Both the position numbers and the translations under genes were made by a program. 58,962 bases of DNA. It comes from Streptomyces sp. WM4235 (GTDB lineage: Bacteria; Actinomycetota; Actinomycetes; Streptomycetales; Streptomycetaceae). The notes under the pieces were generated by a model. It had not been told where the DNA came from. It did not search any database and was given only the letters and a program-made list of their open reading frames with translations. Shown here in pieces: positions 17,530 to 26,530 of this stretch. The stretch is from the NCBI RefSeq assembly GCF_001279725.1, contig NZ_LGDE01000360.1, positions 1-58,962 of the forward strand. Direction: 5' to 3'. Position 1 is the stretch's first letter. Every line of letters starts with the position of its first letter.

Positions 17530-18384
17530 CTAGTCGTCGCCGGAGAGGATCGAGAAGAGCCGCAGCATCTCCAGGTAGATCCAGACCAGGGTCGTGGTGA
17601 GGCCGAAGGCCGCCAGCCACGCCTCCTCGCGCGGGGCGCCGTACGTCACGCCGTCCTCGACCTGCTTGAAGTCGAGGGCGAGGAAGCAGGCGCCGAGGAT
17701 GATGCCGATGACGCCGAACAGGATGCCGAGGCCGCCGCTGCGGAAGCCCAGACCGTTGCCGCCCGCGAAGATCGAGAAGAGCAGGTTGACGACCATGAGC
17801 AGCATGAAGCCCATGGCGGCCGCCATCACGAAGCCGTAGAAACGGCGGGTGACGCGGATCCAGCGCATCTTGTACGCGAACAGCACGCCGGCGAAGACGC
17901 AGAGCGTGCCGAGCACGGCCTGGATGACCACGCCGGAGCTGATGTAGGTGCTCACCGCGGCGCTGATGACGCCGAGGAAGACACCCTCGAAAGCCGCGTA
18001 GGCGAGGATGATCGCCGGCGAGGCCTTGCGCTTGAAGGACTGGACGAGCGCCAGACCGAACGCGATGAGCATCGCGACGATGGCGATGCCGTACGACTTG
18101 TTCAGGTTGGCCGCGTCGACCGGCAGGGCGAGCCAGGCGATGGTCGCGGTGAGCGTGAGCACGCCGAGCGTCATGGCCGTACGGCTCACGACGTCGTCGA
18201 TGGTCATCGCACCGGCGCGCACCGGTGCCTGCGGCATCCCCGTGGCGGGGTCCGTGGCGTAAGGGTTCGTCGCGTACGGGTTGGTCGCGGTCCCGGCCTG
18301 CGCCTGCTGCGCGTCGAAACCCGCGTAGCCGCCGTTGTCGCGGCTGAACCCCCGTCGCGAGAAGACCGGGTTACTGCTCCTCAT
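17530..18384 (-). CDS. Bax inhibitor-1 / YccA family membrane protein
   Basis: A 284-aa integral membrane protein of the BI-1 (TMBIM) family, proposed pH-sensitive ion leak channels in bacteria. About seven hydrophobic helices fill residues 65-280. A cytoplasmic N-terminal tail of about 60 residues carries the repeat NPYATNPYATDP. Late conserved parts, FLALDFKQVE and the acidic ILSGDD tail, are visible. ATG 18384 begins MRSSNPVFSR, typical of actinomycete members. It stands alone, ending at the bidirectional terminator. Confidence 0.92.
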   Translation of the reverse strand: MRSSNPVFSRRGFSRDNGGYAGFDAQQAQAGTATNPYATNPYATDPATGMPQAPVRAGAMTIDDVVSRTAMTLGVLTLTATIAWLALPVDAANLNKSYGIAIVAMLIAFGLALVQSFKRKASPAIILAYAAFEGVFLGVISAAVSTYISSGVVIQAVLGTLCVFAGVLFAYKMRWIRVTRRFYGFVMAAAMGFMLLMVVNLLFSIFAGGNGLGFRSGGLGILFGVIGIILGACFLALDFKQVEDGVTYGAPREEAWLAAFGLTTTLVWIYLEMLRLFSILSGDD

Positions 18385-19005
18385 CTCACTCCTCCATGGC
18401 CACCGTGCGCGGCCTTAGCAACAAGAGTAATGCGCTCGCAAAGGAATCACCCTACTGCTGGAGGAGGATCTTTCCCCCTCTCACAGGAGCCCAAAAAGGG
18501 CAAGCGGGACCCCGGCCCGCGCGGGGCGACCAGGACGTAGGAGCATACGGCCGCAAGGCCTCCGATGCCCTGCGGACCGGCCGTGACGCCCTTCCGGAGC
18601 GGCTCGGGCGCCGATCCGTCGCGTCCTCGATCCGCGCGATCCGCGTATCGCCCGATATCCCCGGTCCGAAACGCCCGGCTATTCGAGGCCTCTCGAATCG
18701 CGGAACATTCCGGCACGCCCGAAAGGGCCCTTTCCCGGGCCCCTCCCCACGGCCCGCATTCGCCGGCACGCCCCGGGGCCGAGGTGCCTCGACCGCGGAG
18801 GCCCGACCACCGCCGCGGGAGGGGCGGTCGGGCGGGATCCGCGCCATGGACGGACGAACAGGCGGGCGGGCGCGCGCACGGGTCGGGGCGCACGGAAGGC
18901 AGGACCGTCAACGGGGCTCGTGGCGGGCCGAGTCGGGCACGGGGCAGCCGAACACCCGGGTGGGCGAGGGCCGGTGGTCGGTCGTGGTCGCGTCTCGACA
19001 GGACG
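18385..19005. other. intergenic interval with no recognised gene
   Basis: Very GC-rich interval upstream of the Bax-inhibitor gene and downstream of bldA. The open frames here have no ribosome site, domain or consistent third-position bias. It should contain the promoter of the Bax-inhibitor gene; I see no clear box. Confidence 0.5.
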
Positions 19006-19039
19006 ACGGCGGGGGCGCCCCCCAGGGCACCCCCGCCGT
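19006..19039 (-). terminator. terminator of bldA
   Basis: ACGGCGGGGGCGCC (19006-19019) pairs with the segment ending at 19039 (GGCACCCCCGCCGT, 19026-19039), 14 positions with one mismatch. It lies 33 bp downstream of the tRNA 3-prime end on the minus strand. Confidence 0.65.
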
Positions 19040-19072
19040 TCACGTGTTTCCCGTCCGCACAGAGCGTGGTCG

Positions 19073-19154
19073 TGCCCGAAGCCGGACTTGAACCGGCACG
19101 GCCCGAGGGCCAGCGAGGTTTAAGCTCGCCGTGTCTGCATTCCACCATCCGGGC
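19073..19154 (-). tRNA. bldA: tRNA-Leu(UAA), bldA
   Basis: A full cloverleaf reads on the minus strand. Acceptor arms are GCCCGGA / TTCGGGC with discriminator A. The D-arm is GTG...CAC, and the anticodon stem GCGAG/CTCGC surrounds the loop CTTAAAC, giving anticodon TAA, which reads UUA. A class II variable arm (GGCCCTCGGGCC) and the T-arm GCCGG-TTCAAGT-CCGGC follow. CCA is not encoded. In Streptomyces this is the only tRNA for the rare UUA leucine codon; loss blocks aerial growth and much antibiotic production. It identifies the organism group and makes TTA-containing genes in the genome bldA-dependent. Confidence 0.97.
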
Positions 19155-19692
19155 AGGGCGTGGCGGCCCCCGTGGAAAAGCCTTCAACGCTGCGTCGAGC
19201 CTATCCGGAACGCCCCTGCCCCGACCTGGGCTTCTGCCCGATGTTGTCTGATTTTATTGGCGCTTGAGGGGCCGTCAGGCCCGATAAGGCGTTGTCGGCA
19301 CCTTCCCGACGACGATCACCCCCGCGATGGGAATGACGGGATTTCGCCGCCGCACGCCACCCGGTCGCCACCGGTCCGCCACCCCGGACCGGTCCGCGCC
19401 CCCGAACGGCCGGCGGGGCGGTCGGCGGACGGCCGACCCCCGGAGCTCCCCGAGCGGCTCCCCGGGCACCCCGGAGGCGTTCCGGAGCGGCGTCCCGGGA
19501 CCGCCCGGCGCCGCCGGCGCGACCCCGCCGCGCGAGCGCCCCTGTCATACCAGAGGAGGAGAAGCCCGGGCCGGCGATCAGACTCCAGTGGGCCCATGAA
19601 CGGGCACCTCGGCTGATCCGGAGCGGGGTGGTGCGCGGCGAGGATGGAAGGGTCCCGCCACACCGCAGCACCCTTGCTCGACAGGAGTCCCC
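19155..19692. promoter_or_regulatory. divergent upstream region of bldA and the ABC exporter
   Basis: 538 bp without a gene. It must hold the bldA promoter (minus strand) and the exporter promoter (plus strand). A TAGGCT at about 19199-19204 on the minus strand could be a -10 box for bldA, but I see no convincing -35. An AGGAG ribosome site precedes the GTG at 19693. Confidence 0.4.
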
Positions 19693-20466
19693 GTGACCAC
19701 CATGAACTACGCCCCGCACACCACCCAGGCCGTGGCCGCCCGCGCCACCCAGCTCTCCAAGGTGTACGGCCAGGGCGAGACCCAGGTGGTCGCGCTGGAC
19801 AACGTGTCCGTCGACTTCGGCGCCGGCCAGTTCACCGCGATCATGGGCCCGTCCGGCTCCGGCAAGTCGACGCTGATGCACTGCGTCGCCGGTCTGGACA
19901 CCTTCTCGGCCGGTTCCGTGCGCATCGGCGACGTCGAGCTGGGTTCCCTGAAGGACAAGCAGTTGACGCAGCTGCGCCGGGACAAGATCGGCTTCATCTT
20001 CCAGGCGTTCAACCTGCTGCCGACGCTGACCGCCCTGGAGAACATCACGCTCCCCATGGACATCGCGGGCCGCAAGCCCGACAAGCAGTGGCTGGACTCC
20101 GTGATCTCCATGGTCGGTCTCTCCGACCGGCTCGGGCACCGCCCGACCCAGCTCTCCGGCGGCCAGCAGCAGCGCGTGGCGGTCGCCCGCGCCCTGGCCT
20201 CCCGCCCCGAGATCATCTTCGGCGACGAGCCGACCGGAAACCTGGACTCGCGCTCCGGCGCGGAGGTCCTCGGCTTCCTGCGCAACTCGGTCCGCGAGCT
20301 GGGCCAGACCGTCGTCATGGTCACCCACGACCCGGTCGCCGCCTCCTACGCGGACCGCGTCATCTTCCTCGCCGACGGCCGGATCGTCGACGAGATGGTC
20401 AACCCGTCCGCCGACGGGGTCCTCGACCGCATGAAGGCCTTCGACGCCAAGGGCCGCACCAGCTGA
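19693..20466 (+). CDS. ABC transporter ATP-binding protein (MacB/LolD type)
   Basis: ATPase of a type VII (MacB/FtsX-like) ABC system, 257 aa. It shows Walker A GPSGSGKST at residues 52-60, the Q-loop in FIFQAFNLLPTL, the signature LSGGQQQRVAVARAL, Walker B IIFGDEPTGNLDS and the switch His in VMVTHDP. It energises the permease 54 bp downstream. This subfamily usually drives lipoprotein, peptide or antibiotic extrusion, or periplasmic signalling by mechanotransmission; the substrate here is unknown. It is strongly similar in sequence to the ATPase at 53661-54449 on the other strand. Confidence 0.95.
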   Translation: MTTMNYAPHTTQAVAARATQLSKVYGQGETQVVALDNVSVDFGAGQFTAIMGPSGSGKSTLMHCVAGLDTFSAGSVRIGDVELGSLKDKQLTQLRRDKIGFIFQAFNLLPTLTALENITLPMDIAGRKPDKQWLDSVISMVGLSDRLGHRPTQLSGGQQQRVAVARALASRPEIIFGDEPTGNLDSRSGAEVLGFLRNSVRELGQTVVMVTHDPVAASYADRVIFLADGRIVDEMVNPSADGVLDRMKAFDAKGRTS

Positions 20467-20520
20467 GGGACCGCCCCTCCGCACGTCCTCCGCCGGCCCC
20501 CGACACCTGGATCCTCCACC

Positions 20521-23073
20521 ATGTTCCGTACCGCCCTGCGCAACGTGCTCGCGCACAAGGCCAGACTGCTGATGACGGTGCTCGCCGTCACCCTCGGCGT
20601 CGCCTTCGTCTCCGGCACGCTCGTGTTCACCGACACCCTCGGCAAAGCCCTCTCGGGCCAGTCCGCCAAGAGCTTCGACAAAGTCGCCGTCTCCGTGACC
20701 TCGTGGGGCGCGGGCCGCAACGAGGACGGGGTCCGCGAGGGCGATCCCGGCATCAGCCGGCAGACCGTCGACAAGGTCAAGGCCGTCAAGGGCGTCGACA
20801 CCGTCTCCGCCCGGGTCTCCGGCTTCGCCGGCGTCGGCGACGAGAACGGCAGGCTCATCGGCGACGGTTGGGCCAACCGGGGCTCCAACTTCGCCCCGGC
20901 GAAGGGCGGCCAGGACCCGTCCTACACGTTCGTCGAAGGCTCCGGTCCGACCGCCGCGAACCAGGTCGCCCTCGACAAGGAGACGGCGACCAAGGGCAAG
21001 TACAAGGTCGGGGACAAGGTCCGCGTCGCCACCAACGGCCCGGTGAAGGAGTACGTCCTCGGCGGCGTCTTCACCACCGAGGACGGCCAGGTCAACGCCG
21101 GCGGCAGCCTCGTCCTCTTCGAGACCGCCACCGCCCAGCAGCTGTACCTGAAGCCGGGCTTCTTCGACGAGCTGTCCGTCAGCGCCGCGGCGGGCGCCTC
21201 CTCCGACCAGCTGCTGGCCGACATCAAGCCGCTGCTCGACGAGAAGAACACCCGGGCCCAGACCGGCGCCGAACTCGCCAAGGAGCAGGCCAAGGACATC
21301 AAGGCCCAGATGAGCGGCATGAGCACGATGCTGCTCGTGTTCGCCGGCATCTCGCTCTTCGTCGGCATCTTCCTGATCTACAACACGTTCACCATGCTGG
21401 TCGCCCAGCGCACCAAGGAACTGGCCCTGCTGCGCGCCGTCGGCGCCAAGCGCGGCCAGGTCGTGCGCTCGGTCCTGACCGAGGCCCTGGTCGTGGGTCT
21501 GATCTCCTCCGCGATCGGCCTGGTCACCGGTGTCGGCCTGGCGATCGGCATGCGGTCCCTGATGGACTCCATCGGCGCCAAGATCCCGGCCGGTGACCTG
21601 GTCATCGCCCCGGCGACGATCATCGCGGCGCTCGTCATCGGCGTGTTCGTCACCACGGTGGCGGCCGTGTTCCCCGCGTGGCGCACCGGCCGGATCCCCC
21701 CGGTCGCCGCGATGGGCAGCGCCCACCTGCCGGCCGACGCCAAGTCCCTGCTCCTGCGCAACATCAGCGGCAGCGTCCTGAGCCTCATCGGCTTCGCGAT
21801 GACCCTCGGTGGCGTGTCCGTGAGCGGCGAGAACGGCCGGTACCTCATCGGCGGCGGCGCCTTCTTCATCCTCATCGGCCTGATCGTGCTGCTCCCGCTG
21901 CTGTCCCGGCCGCTGATCGCGGCCGTGCGACCGCTGCTGGAGAAGGTCTTCGGCGTACCGGGCAAGCTGGCCGCGCAGAACGCCGTGCGCAACCCGCGCC
22001 GCACCGCCGTCACCGCCGCCTCCCTCGCCATCGGCCTCACCCTGGTCACCACCCTGTCCGTGCTCGGCATCACCATGGGCAAGGCCGTGGACCGGATGAG
22101 CACCGACAAGCTGAAGGCCGACTACAAGGTCTCCATGGCCATGGGTGGCGGCAGCCTGGACGCGTCCGTCGCCGAGGCCCTGGCCAAGGCGCCGGGCATC
22201 AAGGCGGTCTCCCCGCAGCGGGCCGACATGCTGAAGATCGGTGAGGACTTCAAGGCGGCCTCCGGCGTCAACCCGAAGGCCATCGGCGACCTGCTCAACA
22301 TCGACGTGGTCACCGGCTCGCTGGACAGCCTCGCCAAGGGCGAGGTGGCGGTGGCCGAGAAGACGGCGAAGGAGAAGGGGCTGACGGTCGGCTCCACCCT
22401 CCAGGTCATGTACGACGACGGCAAGAAGGGTTCGCTGAAGGTCGGCGCGGTCTACAAGGACCTTGAGGGCCTGCTCTCCCCGTACGTCCTCGACGAGAAG
22501 ATCCTCAGCCCGCACACCGAGACCCCGTACATCCCCGAGGTGTACGTCAACGCCACCGCCGGTGACTCGAAGGCCGGCGAGAAGGCCGTCCTCGACGCCC
22601 TCGGCAACAACCCGGCCATCTCCATCGCCACCCAGCAGGACATGCGCAACGAGATGGGCGGCATGATCAACACCGCTCTGAACGTCATGTACGGCCTGCT
22701 CGGCATGGCGCTGATCGTCTCGGTGCTCGGCGTGGTCAACACCCTGGCCATGTCCGTCTTCGAGCGGACGCAGGAGATCGGCATGCTGCGGGCGATCGGC
22801 CTGGACCGCAGCCGCGTCAAGAACATGATCCGCCTGGAGGCCGTGGTCATCTCGCTCTTCGGCGCGGTCCTCGGTGTCGCCATCGGCATCTTCCTCGCCT
22901 GGGCGGTCGGCTCCACCCTCACCGAGACGGTGCCCGACTACGCGCTGGTCCTGCCGTGGGACCGGATCGGCATCTTCCTCCTGCTCGCCGGCGTGGTGGG
23001 CGTGCTGGCGGCCATGTGGCCGGCCCGCAGCGCCGCCCGGTTGAACATGCTGACCGCCATCAAGACCGAGTAG
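20521..23073 (+). CDS. FtsX-type ABC transporter permease
   Basis: Partner permease, 850 aa. An N-terminal TM (about 17-40) is followed by a large extracytoplasmic MacB-PCD domain (about 45-255). A three-TM FtsX block follows (about 260-400; IFLIYNTFTMLVAQRTKELALLRAVGA). After two further TM segments there is a second NPRRTAVTAASLAIG helix with an extracytoplasmic domain, and a final FtsX block (about 715-845) carrying VVNTLAMSVFERTQEIGMLRAIG. Two FtsX units in one chain is typical of actinomycete exporters. It forms an operon with the ATPase and ends at a strong terminator. Confidence 0.93.
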   Translation: MFRTALRNVLAHKARLLMTVLAVTLGVAFVSGTLVFTDTLGKALSGQSAKSFDKVAVSVTSWGAGRNEDGVREGDPGISRQTVDKVKAVKGVDTVSARVSGFAGVGDENGRLIGDGWANRGSNFAPAKGGQDPSYTFVEGSGPTAANQVALDKETATKGKYKVGDKVRVATNGPVKEYVLGGVFTTEDGQVNAGGSLVLFETATAQQLYLKPGFFDELSVSAAAGASSDQLLADIKPLLDEKNTRAQTGAELAKEQAKDIKAQMSGMSTMLLVFAGISLFVGIFLIYNTFTMLVAQRTKELALLRAVGAKRGQVVRSVLTEALVVGLISSAIGLVTGVGLAIGMRSLMDSIGAKIPAGDLVIAPATIIAALVIGVFVTTVAAVFPAWRTGRIPPVAAMGSAHLPADAKSLLLRNISGSVLSLIGFAMTLGGVSVSGENGRYLIGGGAFFILIGLIVLLPLLSRPLIAAVRPLLEKVFGVPGKLAAQNAVRNPRRTAVTAASLAIGLTLVTTLSVLGITMGKAVDRMSTDKLKADYKVSMAMGGGSLDASVAEALAKAPGIKAVSPQRADMLKIGEDFKAASGVNPKAIGDLLNIDVVTGSLDSLAKGEVAVAEKTAKEKGLTVGSTLQVMYDDGKKGSLKVGAVYKDLEGLLSPYVLDEKILSPHTETPYIPEVYVNATAGDSKAGEKAVLDALGNNPAISIATQQDMRNEMGGMINTALNVMYGLLGMALIVSVLGVVNTLAMSVFERTQEIGMLRAIGLDRSRVKNMIRLEAVVISLFGAVLGVAIGIFLAWAVGSTLTETVPDYALVLPWDRIGIFLLLAGVVGVLAAMWPARSAARLNMLTAIKTE

Positions 23074-23114
23074 CCCGACCGGGACCGGGTTCGAGGCCTT
23101 GGCGGGCCACAGGG

Positions 23115-23153
23115 CGAAGGGCCCCGCGACGTTCACCGTCGCGGGGCCCTTCG
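23115..23153. terminator. terminator after the ABC permease
   Basis: Perfect 17-bp stem, CGAAGGGCCCCGCGACG (23115-23131) with its complement (23137-23153), loop TTCAC. It separates the permease from the convergent methyltransferase gene and can serve both. Confidence 0.9.
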
Positions 23154-23167
23154 TCGTCGTCCGCCGC

Positions 23168-24556
23168 TCACGGGGCCCGCGGCGCGCCCCACTCCCGGGC
23201 GCGCAGCGGCAGTCCCGATTCGGCCCTCGGTCCGGGCCGGACGGCGAGCACCTGGTTGACCCCGAGCCGGTTGTGTTCGAAGCCGAGCGCGGAGGCCGCC
23301 ATGTACAGCCGCCACACCCGGGCCCGGCCGGGCGAGGTCAGGCGCACGGCCTCGTCCCAGTGGCGCTCCAGGCGGGCGACCCAGGCCCGCAGGGTGAGTG
23401 CGTAGTGCTCGCGCAGCGCCTCGACGTCGCGCACCTCGAAGCCGGCGCGTTCCAGTTCGCCCACGGTGCCGCCGACCGGGGAGAGCTCCCCGTCGGGGAA
23501 CACGTACGCGTCGATGAACTCGTCGATCCGGTAGGCCTCTTCGTCGGGCTCCGGCGGGCGGGCGATCTGGTGGTTCAGGAGCCGTCCGCCGGGGCGCAGC
23601 AGCGCGTGCAGGGTGCGGGCGTACTCGCGGTAGCGTTCGGCGCCGACGTGCTCGGCCATCCCGATCGAGGAAATGGCGTCGTAGGGACCGTCCTTGACGT
23701 CCCGGTAGTCCTGGATGCGGATCTCGATCCGGTCGGCGAGGCCCTCCTCCGCGACCCGCTTGCGGGCGTACGCGGCCTGCTCGCGCGAGAGGGTGATGCC
23801 GGTGACCTGGACGTCGTACTCGCGGGCCGCGTGCAGGGCCATGGAGCCCCAGCCGCAGCCGACGTCGAGCAGCCGCTGTCCGGGCTCCAGGGCGAGCTTG
23901 CGGCAGACCAGGTCGAGCTTGTCCCGCTGGGCCTCCTCCAGGGTGCCGCCGGGTCTCCAGTAGGCGCAGGAGTACACCATCGACGGGCCGAGCACCCGCT
24001 CGTAGAACTCGTTGCCGACGTCGTAGTGGTGGCTGATGGCCGCGCGGTCGCGGCCCTTGGTGTGGCGGGCCCCGGAACGTCGGACGGCCTCCTCGGGCGG
24101 CGGGGCGGGCGCGGGCCACGGCCGGGCCAGGGCGATGAGTTCGCGGAGGGCGGCGCGGGCCTCGGGGTCGCGCAGCAGGGCGGTCGAGCCGGAGGCGGCG
24201 GCGGCCCGGGCGGGCAGGTGGGGGCGCAGGGCGGCGAGCTTGCCGAGGCCGACGAGCGGCTCCACCGCGGGGCGGGCGGGCGCGGGGTCCGCCTCCCAGA
24301 GGAGACCGGCGACGCGGTCCAGCAGCTCGAAGAGGTCTCCGTCGACGGTGAGGTCGCCGGCGACCCACGCGCGGGCCAGTCCGAGTTCCCCGGGCTTCCA
24401 CAGCACACGGCGCAGGGCGCGCCGGTTGGCCAGTACCAGAATGGGCCCGGACGGCGGACCGGCCTCGCTCCCGTCCCAGGCTCGTACGCGGACGGGCAGG
24501 GGCGTGCCCAGCAGGGTCTCGGCAAGAGCGGCCAGCCGCGGCGCGGCGTCGGTCAT
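23168..24556 (-). CDS. cyclopropane-fatty-acyl-phospholipid synthase-like methyltransferase
   Basis: SAM-dependent enzyme of the CFA synthase/mycolic acid methyltransferase family, 462 aa, expected to methylate or cyclopropanate unsaturated acyl chains in membrane lipids. The N-terminal domain (about 1-165) is followed by the catalytic part: HYDVGNEFYERVLGPSMVYSCAYW, the SAM motif LLDVGCGWGSMAL, GITLSREQ, and SIGMAEHVG. ATG 24556 is eight bases behind GGAGG; GTG 24565 would overlap that ribosome site, so I reject it. It lies downstream of the NADH dehydrogenase gene, separated by a terminator. Confidence 0.9.
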   Translation of the reverse strand: MTDAAPRLAALAETLLGTPLPVRVRAWDGSEAGPPSGPILVLANRRALRRVLWKPGELGLARAWVAGDLTVDGDLFELLDRVAGLLWEADPAPARPAVEPLVGLGKLAALRPHLPARAAAASGSTALLRDPEARAALRELIALARPWPAPAPPPEEAVRRSGARHTKGRDRAAISHHYDVGNEFYERVLGPSMVYSCAYWRPGGTLEEAQRDKLDLVCRKLALEPGQRLLDVGCGWGSMALHAAREYDVQVTGITLSREQAAYARKRVAEEGLADRIEIRIQDYRDVKDGPYDAISSIGMAEHVGAERYREYARTLHALLRPGGRLLNHQIARPPEPDEEAYRIDEFIDAYVFPDGELSPVGGTVGELERAGFEVRDVEALREHYALTLRAWVARLERHWDEAVRLTSPGRARVWRLYMAASALGFEHNRLGVNQVLAVRPGPRAESGLPLRAREWGAPRAP

Positions 24557-24626
24557 GGTGGGCACCTCCAGAAGTTTCGACCGAACGACCTACCCATTTC
24601 CGGCGCCGGACAATCCGGGGGGAACG

Positions 24627-24670
24627 CCGAAGGGGCCGCCCGCACCACGGATGGCGGGCAGCCCCTTCGG
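24627..24670 (-). terminator. terminator after NADH dehydrogenase
   Basis: A 17-position stem with one mismatch, left arm 24627-24643 (CCGAAGGGGC...) and right arm 24654-24670 (...GCCCCTTCGG), 43 bp after the ndh stop on the minus strand. Confidence 0.75.
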
Positions 24671-24713
24671 GGACGTGCTGGTCGTGCTCAGGATCCTGCC
24701 GGAGCGCGCCGGG

Positions 24714-26099
24714 TCAGGAGGCCTTGGCCTTGGCGGCCGGTGCGGCGGTGGCCGCCGGGGCCGGCGCCGGCTTGGCGGCCTCGTAGAACTCCTCGCGCGG
24801 GGTCTCCAGGGCTCCGAGGGAGACGACCTCGCGCTTGAGGAACATCGCGAGGGTCCAGTCGGCGAAGACGCGGATCTTGCGGTTCCAGGTCGGCATGGCC
24901 ATGCCGTGGTAGCCACGGTGCATGTACCAGGCGAGCCGGCCCTTGAGCTTGATCTTCATCTTGCCCATGACGATCATCGCGACGCCCTTGTGGAGGCCGA
25001 GGCCCGCCACCGCACCCTTGTTGGAGTGCGAGTACTCGCCCTGCGGGAAGCCCCGCATGCCCGAGATGACGTTGTCGCCGAGGACCTTGGCCTGGCGCAG
25101 CGCGTGCTGGGCGTTCGGCGGGCACCAGGCGTTCTCGACGCCGGCCTTGCGGGCGGCCATGTCGGGAACCTGGGCGTTGTCGCCGGCGGTCCAGATGTAG
25201 TCCGTGCCCTTGACCTGGAGGGTCGGCTCGGCGTCCACGTGACCGCGCGGGCCCAGCGGCAGGCCGAAGCGGGCGAGCGCCGGGTTGGGCTTCACGCCGG
25301 CGGTCCACACGATGGTGTTGGAGTCGACCTCGAGGCCGTTCTTCAGCACCACGTGGCCGTCCACGCAGGAGTCCATGGAGGTGTTCAGGTAGATCTCGAT
25401 GCCGCGGGACTCGAGGTGCTCCTTGCCCCAGGTGCCGAGCTTCGGCCCGACCTCGGGGAGGATCTTGTCGGCCGCGTCCACCAGCACGAAGCGCATGTCC
25501 TCGCGCTTGATGGTGGTGTAGTACTTCACGGCGTCGCGGGCCATGTCCTCGACCTCGCCGATGGTCTCCGCACCGGCGAAGCCGCCGCCGACGAAGACGA
25601 AGGTGAGGGCCTTGCGGCGGACGTTCTCGTCCGTCGTGGACTCGGCCTTGTCGAGCTGCTCCAGCACGTGGTTGCGCAGACCGATGCCCTCCTCGACGCC
25701 CTTCATGCCGATGCCCTGTTCGGCCAGGCCGGGGATCGGGAAGGTGCGGGAGACGGCGCCGAGCGCGATCACCAGGTAGTCGAAGGGCAGCTCGTACGCC
25801 TCGCCGACCAGCGGCGTGACGACGGCGACCTTGCGGTCCTGGTCGATGGTCGTGACCCGGCCGGTGAGAACCTCCGCCTTGGGCAGCACGCGTCGCAGCG
25901 GGACGACGACGTGCCGAGGCGAGATGCTGCCTGCGGCCACTTCAGGGAGGAAAGGCTGGTAGGTCATGTACGAGCGCGGGTCGACGACCGTGACGGTCGC
26001 CTCGCCGTAGCGCATCTTCTTCATGATGCGCTTGGCTGCGTACAGGCCTACGTACCCACCTCCTACAACGAGGATCCTGGGACGCTCCGTGGTGCTCAT
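24714..26099 (-). CDS. ndh: type II NADH dehydrogenase
   Basis: Non-proton-pumping NADH:quinone oxidoreductase, 461 aa, peripheral on the inner face of the membrane. Two Rossmann motifs are present: FAD site VVGGGYVGLY (13-18) and NADH site FVFVGGGFAGAE near residue 170. IWTAGVKPNP, TAGDNAQVPD and quinone-site residues in AQHALRQAKVLG follow. The C-terminal tail is Ala/Pro/Lys-rich and low complexity. ATG 26099 begins MSTTERPRILVVGGG, the usual start in Streptomyces; a GTG at 26117 has no spaced ribosome site. Two Rex-like operators lie upstream, so expression probably follows the NADH/NAD+ ratio. Confidence 0.93.
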   Translation of the reverse strand: MSTTERPRILVVGGGYVGLYAAKRIMKKMRYGEATVTVVDPRSYMTYQPFLPEVAAGSISPRHVVVPLRRVLPKAEVLTGRVTTIDQDRKVAVVTPLVGEAYELPFDYLVIALGAVSRTFPIPGLAEQGIGMKGVEEGIGLRNHVLEQLDKAESTTDENVRRKALTFVFVGGGFAGAETIGEVEDMARDAVKYYTTIKREDMRFVLVDAADKILPEVGPKLGTWGKEHLESRGIEIYLNTSMDSCVDGHVVLKNGLEVDSNTIVWTAGVKPNPALARFGLPLGPRGHVDAEPTLQVKGTDYIWTAGDNAQVPDMAARKAGVENAWCPPNAQHALRQAKVLGDNVISGMRGFPQGEYSHSNKGAVAGLGLHKGVAMIVMGKMKIKLKGRLAWYMHRGYHGMAMPTWNRKIRVFADWTLAMFLKREVVSLGALETPREEFYEAAKPAPAPAATAAPAAKAKAS

Positions 26100-26132
26100 G
26101 GAACGAGTATCCAGCACCCCCAGGGGTGACGC

Positions 26133-26150
26133 TCGTGAGCCCCTTCACAA
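26133..26150 (-). promoter_or_regulatory. Rex-like operator, proximal
   Basis: On the minus strand TTGTGAAGGGGCTCACGA matches the Rex operator TTGTGAANNNNTTCACAA at 12 of 14 fixed positions. It lies 34 bp upstream of the ndh ATG and just downstream of a possible -10 (TAGCAG on the minus strand near 26165-26170), where bound Rex would block transcription. Confidence 0.65.
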
Positions 26151-26187
26151 GGGGCTGTCCACCCTCTGCTACACTGCGCCGCCCACG

Positions 26188-26199
26188 TGACCCAGGTCA
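26188..26199. promoter_or_regulatory. palindrome TGACCCAGGTCA upstream of ndh
   Basis: Inverted repeat with five-base arms and a two-base centre, about 90 bp upstream of the ndh start. It could bind a second regulator; none is assigned. Confidence 0.3.
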
Positions 26200-26417
26200 T
26201 GGCGGGAAACGGGAACCACGGTGTAACGGGAGACGTTGTACACCAGTCCTGAACTGGCCTGAAGGCCTTCAACCGGAGTAGACCACCGGGTTCGTGGATA
26301 CCTACCGACGCCCCTCGCCGGCGGCCGCGATTCGCACGAACGCTCGCATGAAACTGCCCTGTGGACCCCCTGAGGGGCCCGAACGCCCCCCACCTTGACC
26401 CAACAGGCCTTTTTTCC

Positions 26418-26435
26418 TTGTGAAGAACTTCACGA
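26418..26435. promoter_or_regulatory. Rex-like operator, distal
   Basis: TTGTGAAGAACTTCACGA matches the Rex consensus at 13 of 14 fixed positions (only A to G near the end). It is about 320 bp upstream of ndh and about 95 bp after the end of the kinase-like gene. A second promoter or cooperative looping with the proximal site is possible. The rest of 26151-26530 has no gene. Confidence 0.7.
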
Positions 26436-26530
26436 ACCTGATCGGGGCGAAGGGACTTTCGGCCCCCCAAGCTGCCTTTCGAAGGGTCTCGGCCGGATGG
26501 AGCAGCCCGTTGGACGGGTCGCGGGGAGCT

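Noticed and set aside
18261..18300. Possible TTA codon in the NPYAT repeat of the Bax-inhibitor gene
   Set aside because: The bases TTA occur across a codon boundary (CCT TAC); not in frame.
18396..19251. Overlapping open frames across bldA and its flanks
   Set aside because: They cross a tRNA gene, have no ribosome sites and read as Arg/Pro/Gly low complexity.
19201..23136. 1311-codon minus-strand open frame over the first ABC system
   Set aside because: Antisense shadow rich in Gly, Ala, Asp, Val and His; the plus strand encodes recognisable ATPase and permease.
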